Origin: an uncultured Caryophanales bacterium
Lineage (GTDB): Bacteria; Bacillota_I; Bacilli_A; RF39; UBA660
Direction of reading: 5' to 3'
Length of the DNA: 64,000 bases
Assembly (NCBI GenBank): GCA_947571655.1
Contig: CANOYR010000001.1
Span: 62,001-126,000, forward strand
The number at the start of each line of letters is the position of its first letter. Within the stretch, counting starts at the first letter, position 1. The translations under genes were made by a program, and so were the position numbers. The notes beneath the pieces were generated by a model, which saw nothing but the letters and a program-made list of their open reading frames with translations, was not told the DNA's origin and made no database searches. Of the stretch, positions 53,395 through 62,169 are shown in pieces.

Positions 53395-54516
53395 CTAAAA
53401 TTTCAAAGTTTTTACACAATTTTTTAAATTTTTCACAAAACTGTGGATTTCTTCTTTCGTAGTTAAGTGACTAATACTAATTCGAATAGAATATCCTGAA
53501 ATTTCATGACTTTTTCTCATCACAGTAAGAGAGAGAGAATCACTATTATCTTTCGAACAAGCAGTCTTTGTAGAAATATAAATTTCATTTTCCTCTAAAG
53601 CATGCAGCATAACCTCAGGCTTAATTCCAAAAATACTAATATTCACAATATGAGGAATGGAAGTATCCTTACTATTTAAAACTACACCATCAATTTGTGA
53701 AATTTCTTTTTTCAATAAGTCACTTAGTCGTTTTACCTTTTCATAGTTTTCATCTAAGTTATCAAGAATAATTCTCAATGCCTTAGAAAGACTCACAATC
53801 AAAGGAAGTGCTGGTGTACCACTTCGATAATTGGATTGACTTTTTCCACCATGGATGAGAGGTTCTAACTGTATCTTTTCTTTTTTAATTAAGCAACCAA
53901 TTCCTTTCATTCCATAGAACTTATGAGCACTAAAGCTATATAAATCAATATTCTCTAAAGACACTGGAATTTTCCCAACAGCTTGTGTCCCATCGACATG
54001 AAAAATAGTAGTAGGAAATTTTTTTACAATACCGGCAATCTTCTCAATCGGTTGAAGGATTCCAACCTCACTATTTACTTGAGCAATACTAACAAGAACA
54101 GTATCTTTGCTAACCAATTTTGATAATTCCTCTAAATCAACCAAACCATTCTCTAAAACTGGAACATAATCAATAATAAATCCACACTTTTCTAAATAAG
54201 CAACCGTCTCTAAAACACTAGAATGCTCTAATTTTGTAGTGATAATATGCTTTCCCCGATTTTTGTAATATTCTACGACACCGATGAGCGCTAAATTATT
54301 GGATTCACTCGCACCACTCGTAAAAATTACTTCAGATGACTTACAACCAAGTAATTGCGCTACCTGATTTGTTGCCGAATCCATTAATTTTTTTGATTCC
54401 ACTCCCAATTTATGAAGAGAATTTGGATTACCTGGATAACCACGACAACACTTTATATAAGAATGAAGCACTTCTTCATCGACTGGTGTTGTCGCACTAT
54501 AATCTAAATAAATCAT
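53395..54516 (-). CDS. Cysteine desulfurase (NifS/IscS family)
   Basis: 373 residues; PLP enzyme that makes enzyme-bound persulfide from Cys. The PLP Lys is in SFSAHKFYGMKG, the loop GTQAVGK supplies the PLP Asp region (HVDGTQA), and the catalytic Cys is in TACSKDNS. Length fits group I desulfurases. Its position upstream of thiI, 85 bases apart, fits the Firmicute NifZ-ThiI pair dedicated to tRNA thiolation, so it need not be the general IscS. Confidence 0.93.
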   Translation of the reverse strand: MIYLDYSATTPVDEEVLHSYIKCCRGYPGNPNSLHKLGVESKKLMDSATNQVAQLLGCKSSEVIFTSGASESNNLALIGVVEYYKNRGKHIITTKLEHSSVLETVAYLEKCGFIIDYVPVLENGLVDLEELSKLVSKDTVLVSIAQVNSEVGILQPIEKIAGIVKKFPTTIFHVDGTQAVGKIPVSLENIDLYSFSAHKFYGMKGIGCLIKKEKIQLEPLIHGGKSQSNYRSGTPALPLIVSLSKALRIILDNLDENYEKVKRLSDLLKKEISQIDGVVLNSKDTSIPHIVNISIFGIKPEVMLHALEENEIYISTKTACSKDNSDSLSLTVMRKSHEISGYSIRISISHLTTKEEIHSFVKNLKNCVKTLKF

Positions 54517-54846
54517 AAACTTCTACCCTCTTTTGTCTCTTTATTCTATCAAAAAAATCTTAAAAAAACTACTATTTTTGCTAAAAATTAAAAAGACAGA
54601 AAATATTTGTTTCTGTCAATGAAATTAGTTTTATTCTGAAATTATTTTTCTCTTTTGAATTCCTTTAAATAATGGATAAATCATTACAGTAAAAGAAGAT
54701 ATATAAATAAGCTTATTTAATCAATTATCAACAAGTAGTACTATAACAAACTTATTAAATTTTTTTATGAGTACTGCATTTTTAATTCAAAGATTGATAA
54801 TTAAAATTCTATGAGCCAAAAGAAGCACAGATTAATAGAAAATTGC
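54517..54846. other. AT-rich spacer with orphan terminator upstream of the rpsD promoter
   Basis: About 330 bases without a convincing gene. An oriented minus-strand terminator (54591-54618) is not needed by any annotated gene. Just upstream of it, 54648-54735 on the minus strand, is an ORF remnant of about 28 codons ending in basic residues (MIYPLFKGIQKRK), like the C-terminus of a membrane protein. I see no start, so it is at best a decayed gene end. Confidence 0.35.
54591..54618 (-). terminator. Orphan terminator-like hairpin
   Basis: GACAGA/TCTGTC stem, T5 tail on the minus strand, upstream of the cysteine desulfurase start. There is no intact minus-strand gene feeding into it. Confidence 0.5.
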
Positions 54847-54875
54847 TTGACTTTTTCACATAATTCCCTTATAAT
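54847..54875 (+). promoter_or_regulatory. SigA-type promoter of rpsD
   Basis: TTGACT (54847-54852), exactly 17 bases, then TATAAT (54870-54875). It gives an untranslated leader of about 150 bases before rpsD. Confidence 0.8.
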
Positions 54876-54881
54876 CTAGAT

Positions 54882-55030
54882 TGCATATTCATTGAACAGC
54901 GCATATTAGAAAATTTTAATGTGTCCTTAGAATAACGAGTACCCTTCGCTGTTAGGTGAAAGTAAAAAACTGGACTCCCTAAGATTGTTCTAATATCAAT
55001 TCGATGTTTATGAAATATCGAAGGAGGAAA
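54882..55030 (+). promoter_or_regulatory. rpsD leader, probable S4 autoregulatory element
   Basis: About 150 untranslated bases with ordered structure: AACAGCG (54895-54901) pairs with CGCTGTT (54947-54953), CTTAG (54926-54930) can pair with CTAAG (54979-54983), and TTCGAT/ATCGAA (55000-55005/55017-55022) forms a hairpin directly touching the AAGGAGG ribosome binding site. In Bacillus, S4 binds the leader of its monocistronic rpsD mRNA. The same layout here makes a translational repressor element likely, but I did not match a specific covariance model. Confidence 0.6.
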
Positions 55031-55035
55031 AAAAT

Positions 55036-55638
55036 ATGGCAAGATATACAGGGCCAAGTTACAAACAATCTCGTAGAGTTGGATTCTCTCTAAGTGAAAC
55101 AGGAAAAGAATTAGCACGTCGTCCTTATGGACCAGGACAACATGGAAAAGACAGAAAAGGAAAACCTTCAAACTACTCTGAACAATTAAAAGAAAAACAA
55201 AAAGTTAGATTCATGTATGGAGTAAATGAAAGACAATTTAAGAAAACTTTTAAAGAAGCAGCAAACATGAAAGGAATTCATGGTGAAAACTTCTTAAAGC
55301 TACTTGAATCAAGACTAGATAATGTTGTTTATCGTTTAGGACTTGCATCTACTCGTCGTGGAGCTAGACAGTTAGTAAATCATGGACATATTACCGTAGA
55401 TGGTAAGAAAGTGGATATTCCGTCCTATCGTGTAAAAGTTGGATCCGTAATCGCTGTAAAAGAAAATTCAAAAGAACATCCAGCTATGAAAGCATCTTTA
55501 GAAAAAGTAACTAAGAGAGTAGAATTTGTAACTTTTGATGATAAGAATTTAGAAGGTAAACTTGTTAGATTACCAGAACGTAGCGAACTTAACGCAGATA
55601 TTAATGAATCATTAATTGTTGAATTCTATAACAGATAA
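55036..55638 (+). CDS. rpsD: 30S ribosomal protein S4
   Basis: 200 residues. S4 is a primary assembly protein of the 30S 5' domain. The N-terminal [20 protein letters not shown] and [14 protein letters not shown] segments and the central S4 RNA-binding domain ([28 protein letters not shown] in part) are unmistakable. Perfect AAGGAGG RBS. Monocistronic and away from the large ribosomal operons, as in Bacillus, with its own leader and terminator. Confidence 0.98.
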   Translation: MARYTGPSYKQSRRVGFSLSETGKELARRPYGPGQHGKDRKGKPSNYSEQLKEKQKVRFMYGVNERQFKKTFKEAANMKGIHGENFLKLLESRLDNVVYRLGLASTRRGARQLVNHGHITVDGKKVDIPSYRVKVGSVIAVKENSKEHPAMKASLEKVTKRVEFVTFDDKNLEGKLVRLPERSELNADINESLIVEFYNR

Positions 55639-55644
55639 AAAAAG

Positions 55645-55678
55645 AAAACGTATGATTTTAAAATCATATGTTTTTTTT
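55645..55678 (+). terminator. rpsD terminator
   Basis: AAAACGTATGATTT pairs with AAATCATATGTTTT (one mismatch) followed by TTTTTTTT. Confidence 0.88.
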
Positions 55679-55682
55679 GCAC

Positions 55683-55718
55683 AAAAAAATCTTTAATCAT
55701 CATCGACTAAAGATTTTA
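55683..55718 (-). terminator. Terminator of the DnaJ-domain gene
   Basis: AAAATCTTTA/TAAAGATTTT stem with a loop around CATCATCG and a T7 tail on the minus strand. Confidence 0.75.
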
Positions 55719-55720
55719 AT

Positions 55721-56557
55721 CTATAGATAAAAAGAATATTTATAACTTTTTACTATAGGAACAGAAGGAAAAACAATATTAAAACTAGAAACTGGACAAT
55801 AGGAAAATCGATAAGAAAGACCATCAATAGGATATATCTTAAGATTTTTAAAAGAACTCTGAAAATAAGAGGAAATTATTTTTTCCAAAATAATTGTTCT
55901 AATTAACATTTGACGTAATTCAATCAGACGAGAAAAAGAAAAATCAATTTCTTCATTAGAGAAATTCAAAGATACCTTATCATTGGTATTAGAGTTTAAC
56001 TCTTCAGAAAAATTAGAATCATTGAAATCCTGAGAACAATAAGATAGATATTCTGAAAAATAAGTAGAAAGTGCTTTCTCACTATAAATTTCAATTCTTT
56101 TTTTCCGACACCAATATAAAAAATCTTCAATCTTAAATTCTGAAACGTGATTTCTTCTTAAAGTCTCTCGAATTTGCTTTTCTGTAAATCGAATTTTAAA
56201 ATCAAAACTTTCTTTATTCAATCCATCATATTGACTTTTCTGATTCCACTGAGAAGTTCTAGATTGATGATTCATAAAACTTTTCTCAAAATGAGAAACA
56301 TTCTTTTCCTTATTATAATATTGATCATACAAATTTCGAACCTCTGGATCTTTTAAAACACGATAAGAAACACTAAGCAATTTCATTTTCTCTTCATTCC
56401 CTGTTTTAGAATCTGGGTGATAGATTCTTGAAAGATTTCGATAATTTTTTTTAATTTGATCGATACTCGCATTAGGAGAAACTCCAAGCAATTGATAAAA
56501 ATCTTGAAAAACACCATTTTCGTAAAACAAACTAACCTTAGAATCAGTATTCATCAT
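55721..56557 (-). CDS. J-domain protein
   Basis: 278 residues. The N-terminal J domain (about 15-80) has FYQLLGVSPNASIDQIKKNYR with the HPD motif in IYHPDSKTGN, then LYDQYY. There is no Gly/Phe region or zinc finger, so it is a class C DnaJ-like co-chaperone. The rest (about 85-278) is charged and Phe/Ser-rich with no family I recognise. No TM segment. J-domain proteins recruit DnaK to special clients; the client is unknown. It lies convergent to rpsD. Confidence 0.82.
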   Translation of the reverse strand: MMNTDSKVSLFYENGVFQDFYQLLGVSPNASIDQIKKNYRNLSRIYHPDSKTGNEEKMKLLSVSYRVLKDPEVRNLYDQYYNKEKNVSHFEKSFMNHQSRTSQWNQKSQYDGLNKESFDFKIRFTEKQIRETLRRNHVSEFKIEDFLYWCRKKRIEIYSEKALSTYFSEYLSYCSQDFNDSNFSEELNSNTNDKVSLNFSNEEIDFSFSRLIELRQMLIRTIILEKIISSYFQSSFKNLKIYPIDGLSYRFSYCPVSSFNIVFPSVPIVKSYKYSFYL

Positions 56558-56749
56558 AATCCTCCTTATACTATGAAATTTAAACTTTTTAAATAACTTG
56601 GATTTACTTTCCTTAAAACTTAAATTACATTTCCTTTTAAATCACCTTATTTTAATCAAAAATAAATTTCTTTTTTGCTAACTATTCTAACAAAAAGAAA
56701 AATTTTTAGCAATATAAATCTTATATATATAATAACATTCTAAAAAAAA

Positions 56750-57229
56750 CTAAGATAAAATTTCTAAAAAAAGACGAACGACTTCCTTCAGTACAGTATT
56801 TTTATTACGATAGCGCACAAATTCATGAACTTCTACTTCACTTTGATAAAAATTTTTCTGTTCACGATCATAAATACTAATATAAACTTTATTCTTTTTA
56901 TCAACAGGATTCTTTGGATCAATTACATTAAGCATTCCAGTGATGCCAACTCCATAATCACTATTCGAAAATAAAGAAATTGCTTCACTCATTGCATTTG
57001 CTACCTCTTGACTATAAACCGAATATTTCTCAATAATTTCTTTAGAAACACCAATTTTAATTTTAAATTCATTAGAATAAGTAACAGCTGAGAAGTGAAA
57101 AACATCAGAAGCACCACCAACATTAGTAATTAAATTAGCAAACCCACCTCCAGTACATGACTCCATGGTAGAAACTGTCTTTTGATTCTTTTCCAAAAAT
57201 CGTACAATTCTTCTCATATCCTCCAGCAT
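56750..57229 (-). CDS. Nicotinamide-nucleotide amidase-like PncC/CinA C-terminal domain protein
   Basis: 159 residues, corresponding to the CinA C-terminal (PncC) domain alone. The motifs TMESCTGGGFANLIT, TYSNEFKIKIGV and GVGITGM are present. The domain deamidates NMN in NAD salvage. In Bacillus the two-domain cinA sits between pgsA and recA; here a stand-alone domain is elsewhere, alone on the minus strand. RBS GGAGAT upstream. Confidence 0.88.
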   Translation of the reverse strand: MLEDMRRIVRFLEKNQKTVSTMESCTGGGFANLITNVGGASDVFHFSAVTYSNEFKIKIGVSKEIIEKYSVYSQEVANAMSEAISLFSNSDYGVGITGMLNVIDPKNPVDKKNKVYISIYDREQKNFYQSEVEVHEFVRYRNKNTVLKEVVRLFLEILS

Positions 57230-57428
57230 GATATCTCCTCTTTTCTATAAAAATATTATCACAAAACAAATAAAAATTAAACAAAATCATTTCAAAATAT
57301 ACTTCATAAAATCTTCTTAGTATTAATAAAGAAATACAATTAATATAAAAAAAGTTCACAAACTATCTTTCATAAAAAAAAGAAAAAAGAATAGAAAATA
57401 ATAAAGATAGAAAGAAAAAGAGGTCATA

Positions 57429-57830
57429 ATGAATCCCAAAGAATTACAAAATAGACAACTAAAAATCATTGACGGGCAACTACTTGGCTGCATCCTATAC
57501 ATCATTTCCCTCATAATATCGATTATTATTATCATAAATCAAAGAAAAAGTGCATTAAACAAAGAACAATTTCTAACGGGAGAAGAATCTCAAACAATTG
57601 CTCTTGCTAATAAAATATTCATTTTATTTTTAATCCTTTTATTTTTCTATTTAAACTATGAAGCATATCGTCTCGCAAAAGATACCAACCAAGATACTTC
57701 TGCACTTGAACTACAAATCATAGGATCCATTCTATCAACTGCAGTTGGATTAATTGGACTCTACGTTGTCGCAACTAACTTCTCAAATACCAATCTTCAA
57801 ACAGCAGAAATTGAAAACCCTTTTGCGTAA
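57429..57830 (+). CDS. Small three-TM membrane protein
   Basis: 133 residues. Hydrophobic segments at about 14-35 (ILYIISLIISIIIII), 62-82 and 98-118 with a Lys/Arg-rich inside loop suggest three TM helices. No family recognised. RBS AGAGGTC precedes ATG. It is 51 bases upstream of a GDPD-like gene on the same strand and probably co-transcribed with it. Confidence 0.72.
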   Translation: MNPKELQNRQLKIIDGQLLGCILYIISLIISIIIIINQRKSALNKEQFLTGEESQTIALANKIFILFLILLFFYLNYEAYRLAKDTNQDTSALELQIIGSILSTAVGLIGLYVVATNFSNTNLQTAEIENPFA

Positions 57831-57881
57831 AAATAGGTACTGAAAACCAAAAAATAACATAAATAATAATAGGTGATAAAT

Positions 57882-58613
57882 TTGAAAATACTCGCAAACA
57901 AAACAGATTTGTACAACAACAAAGAATTCCTACAAAAAACCTCTCAAAAAATTAAATACCTAGAAGGTGTAGGCTTTAATATCGCAATTACCAAAGATAA
58001 TCAATTCGTAATCTTTAGTCCCGTTTCTAATAATCAGGCAACCATTCAAACAATTACTAATAAAAATTTAAAAGAACTTACCTCTTTGGATTTACTAACA
58101 TTAAACGATGCTCTCTCATTCTATCAACAAAGAGGAAGTCAAAATAAAATCTTTTTAAATCTCCTACCCGCAACAATTCCCATTGTATCAGAAGAAAGCC
58201 TAGAAGACATAAAAAACATTAATAAAAACTATGTAAAATATCTCTTAAAATCTCTAAAACCATATGAAAATTTAAATTTATATCTTGGAAGTGTAAATTC
58301 TTCACTAATGCAACTATTAGAATCAGAAAATATTCCTTGGAAAAAAGGAATCGTCTTATTTGGTGGTAATTTAAATTATATCGATGTTGACTTTTATGTT
58401 TTCGGAACTGAACTACTAAATGGTGAAATTTTCAGTCAACAATTAAAGCTAAATAAAGAGGTCATTCTTTATTTAGGAGATGCCAATGACCTATTAATAG
58501 CCTACCAATTTTTTAGAGGAGAAACGGCAACAGCACTTGCCAACAGTATCTTTGATGAAATACTATTTTTAAATGATTATCCAGAACTTTTTTTAAAACT
58601 ATTTTCAAACTAA
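57882..58613 (+). CDS. GDPD-fold protein without catalytic residues
   Basis: About 243 residues. TTG 57882 has AGGTGAT upstream and replaces a GTG three codons earlier. Over its length it follows the glycerophosphodiesterase fold: compare FNIAITKDNQFVIFSP with the functional enzyme at 17157 (IELDVYLTKDHQLVVFHD), then LTLNDALSFYQQ for the LLEVLELV helix. The catalytic His/Asp pair reads SP, the E-x-D pair is absent and LIEVK reads LNLLP. So it is likely a pseudoenzyme, perhaps a binding or regulatory protein. The GDPD relationship is an inference from pattern, not a database match. Confidence 0.6.
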   Translation: MKILANKTDLYNNKEFLQKTSQKIKYLEGVGFNIAITKDNQFVIFSPVSNNQATIQTITNKNLKELTSLDLLTLNDALSFYQQRGSQNKIFLNLLPATIPIVSEESLEDIKNINKNYVKYLLKSLKPYENLNLYLGSVNSSLMQLLESENIPWKKGIVLFGGNLNYIDVDFYVFGTELLNGEIFSQQLKLNKEVILYLGDANDLLIAYQFFRGETATALANSIFDEILFLNDYPELFLKLFSN

Positions 58614-58653
58614 AGAGTATATAGAGAAATCAAAATTCTCTATATACTCTTTT
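58614..58653 (+). terminator. Bidirectional terminator between two convergent genes
   Basis: AAGAGTATATAGAGAA pairs with TTCTCTATATACTCTT over a short loop; AT-rich flanks supply T runs on both strands. Confidence 0.88.
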
Positions 58654-58670
58654 AATAAAAAAGAGATTCT

Positions 58671-60521
58671 CTACTTCACAAATAGAGTGCGAAGCCTAGA
58701 ATCTACCTTAATAAGTTTTCCAAACGAATCCTTTCCATTATCAAATTCCGATAAAATATTTCCATCCTTACTATTAGAAGAACATGTCATATAAAGATTT
58801 CTATTATCTGTTACAATTCCTGTCATCGTATCATTATTACTTCCACCAAAAATCGCTTTTTTCTCAATATCTCCATCTAAATCATATTTAATTAGAATCC
58901 CTGTCTTCTTTTTCCCATCAGTAAATATTTTTAATCCAGAATCCATAGAATTACTATATCCAACAACAAACAAATAATTATAATCACTTGTAAGAGAAAC
59001 ATATCCTTCCTGATTACTTCCACCAAAAATTTTTTCAAAAATAATCTCTCCTGAAAAATCATATTTAATCAAAACTGCATCTGTATTATTGGTATTTCTT
59101 GATGGGTTTTCAAGAGAATTTGGTAAAATCTTTTTAGAACCAACCACAAATAAAGATTGATCCTTTAAAATAATATCTACAAATCCTAATTCATCCGTAT
59201 AAGAATATGCTCGATCCCATACAAGAGCTCCATCCATAGAATAACGAGCTAAAATTCCAATATCATCTTCGGTCTTTCCAACCACATAAATAGCATTATC
59301 TGCAATTACCAAGCTATTAAAACGAGCCCTTTCTAAATTTCCATAAAACTGTTGCCATAATAAATTCCCATCAAAATCATATTTAAAAAGAAGTGCACCT
59401 CCATCAAAAGAATCATTCTTCTTAGAAGTTATCATACTAGAACCAACCACTAAATACCCGTCCTCAATAACTTGTATTTTCAAAAACTGTACATTTCCAG
59501 AAGATTCATAAGTCTTCTCCCAAAGGAGATTCCCATCCTTATCATATTTTACCAAGATTCCTAATTGTCCCCCACGACCATCCTTTAAATCGCTAGCCAT
59601 AGAACCAACTGCCAAATAGCCATCAGGTATCACAACAACAGAATTAAATACAGAGGTTTTTTTAGAATCATATACTTTTTCAAAAATTAATTCTCCAGAA
59701 GTACTAATCTTCATAATTTTAGCCTTGGCAGTTTCTTTCACATAAGTATTTTCTTGACTATGTTTAAAATTACTATTTCCAACAGATACAGCATCTGTCT
59801 GATCAAGTGCTACAGCGTTTAATATATCATAAGAATTCGTTCGATTAACTGATCCACCTTTATTATGAAATTTTGAAGAAAGTAAGAATCCACCAAATCC
59901 AATACTAGAAAGAATAAATAAAACAAGAATAAGTTCCCATGGAAACTTTCTTTTATTCTGCTTCTCTAATTGACTAGGACTAATATAAACCGCAGTTCTT
60001 TTCTCTTTCTTTGGAGTTTTTTGAATAAGTTTTTTTAGTTTTGGTTGCTCTTTTTCTGATGGATTCTTTTTCTTTGTCTTTGACTCTTTTTTATTCGAAT
60101 TTGCCTGTCTCGATTTTTTTAAGGCCTTTTCCTTAGACTTCGTAGATGATTTAATAGAGGAAGGTTCCTTTTTTAAGGAAGAAGATTTGATATTCTTTTC
60201 CTCAGAAGATAACACTTTCTTCGATGAAGACTCTATTTTCTTTAAATGATTAGAACTTTCTTTCGCTTTTGTAATCACCTTTACTGTAGTTTTAGAACTT
60301 ACTCCACTTCTTGTTGATTTCTTCTTAGAAGTCTGGAGAGAAGAGTTTTTTGTCTTTTTCGTTGCAGGGGATGTTACATTTTTCAAAGAAGAAGATTTCG
60401 CTTGTGATTTCTGTCCCTTTTGATCAATCTGTTTTTTCGTAACAGATTTCTTACGAACAGAAGAACTACTCTTTTCAACCGCTGTTTTTTCTACTTTATT
60501 TTTTTCCTGCTTCTGTGCCAT
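58671..60521 (-). CDS. Membrane-anchored beta-propeller protein with Ser/Lys-rich cytosolic tail
   Basis: 616 residues from ATG 60521 (GGGGTGAGATTG upstream). The first 190 residues are low-complexity, rich in Ser, Lys and Thr, probably disordered and cytosolic. One TM helix (about 195-217) follows. The outer part (about 225-616) has five or six repeats ending in D..GNLLWEKTYES-type blades (also LVWDRAY, IIFEKIFGGS), each with LIKYDxDG, like PQQ-type beta-propellers. No catalytic motif is visible. Such propellers usually bind partners or act as scaffolds. RBS and start are clear. The size of the basic tail is unusual. Confidence 0.78.
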   Translation of the reverse strand: MAQKQEKNKVEKTAVEKSSSSVRKKSVTKKQIDQKGQKSQAKSSSLKNVTSPATKKTKNSSLQTSKKKSTRSGVSSKTTVKVITKAKESSNHLKKIESSSKKVLSSEEKNIKSSSLKKEPSSIKSSTKSKEKALKKSRQANSNKKESKTKKKNPSEKEQPKLKKLIQKTPKKEKRTAVYISPSQLEKQNKRKFPWELILVLFILSSIGFGGFLLSSKFHNKGGSVNRTNSYDILNAVALDQTDAVSVGNSNFKHSQENTYVKETAKAKIMKISTSGELIFEKVYDSKKTSVFNSVVVIPDGYLAVGSMASDLKDGRGGQLGILVKYDKDGNLLWEKTYESSGNVQFLKIQVIEDGYLVVGSSMITSKKNDSFDGGALLFKYDFDGNLLWQQFYGNLERARFNSLVIADNAIYVVGKTEDDIGILARYSMDGALVWDRAYSYTDELGFVDIILKDQSLFVVGSKKILPNSLENPSRNTNNTDAVLIKYDFSGEIIFEKIFGGSNQEGYVSLTSDYNYLFVVGYSNSMDSGLKIFTDGKKKTGILIKYDLDGDIEKKAIFGGSNNDTMTGIVTDNRNLYMTCSSNSKDGNILSEFDNGKDSFGKLIKVDSRLRTLFVK

Positions 60522-60543
60522 CAATCTCACCCCATCTCAATTT

Positions 60544-61773
60544 TTAAAATTTTCCCAAATAGTACTTTTTCTTTCCACGTCTTATAATAATATATTTATC
60601 CTCTAAGGCACACTCTTTCGTAACAACTTGATCGATAGAATCTACCTTTCCCCCATTTAAAGTAATGCTATTACTAGAAATTAATTCACGTGCCTCTCTC
60701 TTACTAGTTACTATACCATTATTTACTAATAAATCAACAATATTACTATCTTTTTCTAAAGAAAATACTGGCATTCCGCAAAAAACAATTTCAATTTCTT
60801 TAGAAGAAAGTTTAGAAACATCTCCACTAAAGAGTACTTGACTAAGTTCCAAAGCTCTTTGATATTCTTTCTCACCATGAAGATCTTTAATAATCTCCCT
60901 AGCAAGTGCTTGATGAGCTTCTCTTAATTCTGGATGCTCTCGATTCGATTGTTCGAGAGATTCGATTTCTTCCACAGATAAGAAAGTAAATACTTTCAAA
61001 TAGGAAATTACCATTTCATCATCTGTATTGATTAAATATTGATAAAGTTCATAAGAAGAAGTTTTCTCCTTATCTAACCATAAAGCATTTCCCTCACTCT
61101 TTCCAAACTTATTGCCAAAACGATCAAGAATAAGAGGCATCGTAAATCCATAGGCTTCCTTTCCCGTTTTCTTTTTAATCAACTCAATTCCCGTTGTAAT
61201 ATTTCCCCATTGGTCAGATCCTTCTACTTGAAGAATACAATTCTTTTTTAAAAATAGTTCTAAAAAATCGTTCCCTTGAATTAAAGTATATGCAAATTCA
61301 GCAAAAGTAATACCTGTATCAAGTCTTCTTCGAATAATATCCTTATTAAGCATATAATTAACATTAATATACTTTCCAATATCTCTTAAAAAATCCAAAA
61401 AGCTAAAATCCTTAGTCCAATCATAATTATTAACAATTTCTGCTTTCCCATCAAATAATTTCAAAACCTGTGCAGAAATTCCCTTTAAATTTTTTTCAAT
61501 CGTCTCCCTGGCGATAATCTCTCGCTCTGCGGTTGGCCTCGGATCTCCAATCAAACCAGTAGCACCTCCAACCAAAAGAATGGGATGATGTCCATGGAGT
61601 GCTAATCTCTTAGCCGTTACTAATGATGAATAGTGTCCTAAATGAAGACTATCTGCAGTTGGATCCGTTCCCCAATAAAAAGTAATTTTTTCCTCATTTA
61701 ATTTTTTTTCAATCTCAGGACTAGAAATATCTTTTACTAATCCACGCCATTTTAATTCTTCAAAAAATTTCAT
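60544..61773 (-). CDS. tyrS: Tyrosyl-tRNA synthetase
   Basis: 409 residues; class I synthetase that charges tRNA-Tyr. HIGH motif as HLGH (in DSLHLGHYSSL), KFGKSEGN for the KMSKS loop, and a C-terminal S4-like RNA-binding domain (LINLLVNNG to the REARELIS region) are present. Length fits TyrS. RBS AGGAGGAAAGA. Its expression is controlled by the upstream T-box leader. Confidence 0.97.
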   Translation of the reverse strand: MKFFEELKWRGLVKDISSPEIEKKLNEEKITFYWGTDPTADSLHLGHYSSLVTAKRLALHGHHPILLVGGATGLIGDPRPTAEREIIARETIEKNLKGISAQVLKLFDGKAEIVNNYDWTKDFSFLDFLRDIGKYINVNYMLNKDIIRRRLDTGITFAEFAYTLIQGNDFLELFLKKNCILQVEGSDQWGNITTGIELIKKKTGKEAYGFTMPLILDRFGNKFGKSEGNALWLDKEKTSSYELYQYLINTDDEMVISYLKVFTFLSVEEIESLEQSNREHPELREAHQALAREIIKDLHGEKEYQRALELSQVLFSGDVSKLSSKEIEIVFCGMPVFSLEKDSNIVDLLVNNGIVTSKREARELISSNSITLNGGKVDSIDQVVTKECALEDKYIIIRRGKKKYYLGKF

Positions 61774-61854
61774 GATTCTTTCCTCCTCAAAATTTAAACT
61801 AAAAATCTCAGTCTAGTCATATTCAGATTCAATGAACGATATTCCAATTTTTTG

Positions 61855-62110
61855 ATCAATGAAAAAATTCTACTTTCAAAAGAAAACGCGACATTTCTTC
61901 CCATAAGGACGAAAAAATCGCGGTACCACCTTAATTGATAAGTAAAACTTATCCACTTTAATCTTTAACGGAAACGACCCGGTTCAACGAAAAATAGTGT
62001 AATTCATTATTCCTCTTCGATTCGTTTCCACCAGCCACGAACTCTCTAATTACTACCAAAAAATAATTACTTGTCTACTTTCTTTATTGAATCACTGATT
62101 TCAATTATTA
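61855..62110 (-). promoter_or_regulatory. T-box riboswitch of tyrS
   Basis: The minus strand holds the universal T-box sequence AAGGTGGTACCGCG (near 61918-61932), which pairs with the uncharged tRNA 3' end. Upstream, in a purine-rich stem I region, GAATTACAC (near 61996-62005) offers TAC, a Tyr specifier codon. Downstream of the T-box, CGCGATTTTTTC pairs with GAAATGTCGCG to form the terminator with a T-rich run. Uncharged tRNA-Tyr should stabilise the antiterminator and allow tyrS read-through. Confidence 0.92.
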
Positions 62111-62130
62111 TGGTAACATAAATCAACAAA

Positions 62131-62162
62131 AAAACCAAGAGATAGATTCAATTTCCTGGTTA
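62131..62162 (-). terminator. Terminator of the ytxH operon
   Basis: AACCAGGA and TCTTGGTT stem with an AT-rich loop and T7 tail on the minus strand, just after the YtxH stop. Confidence 0.65.
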
Positions 62163-62169
62163 ATTTATA

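Noticed and set aside
54869..55171. 100-codon minus-strand ORF opposite the rpsD leader and 5' end
   Set aside because: It is antisense to the S4 leader and coding start and has no RBS; the plus-strand interpretation explains it fully.
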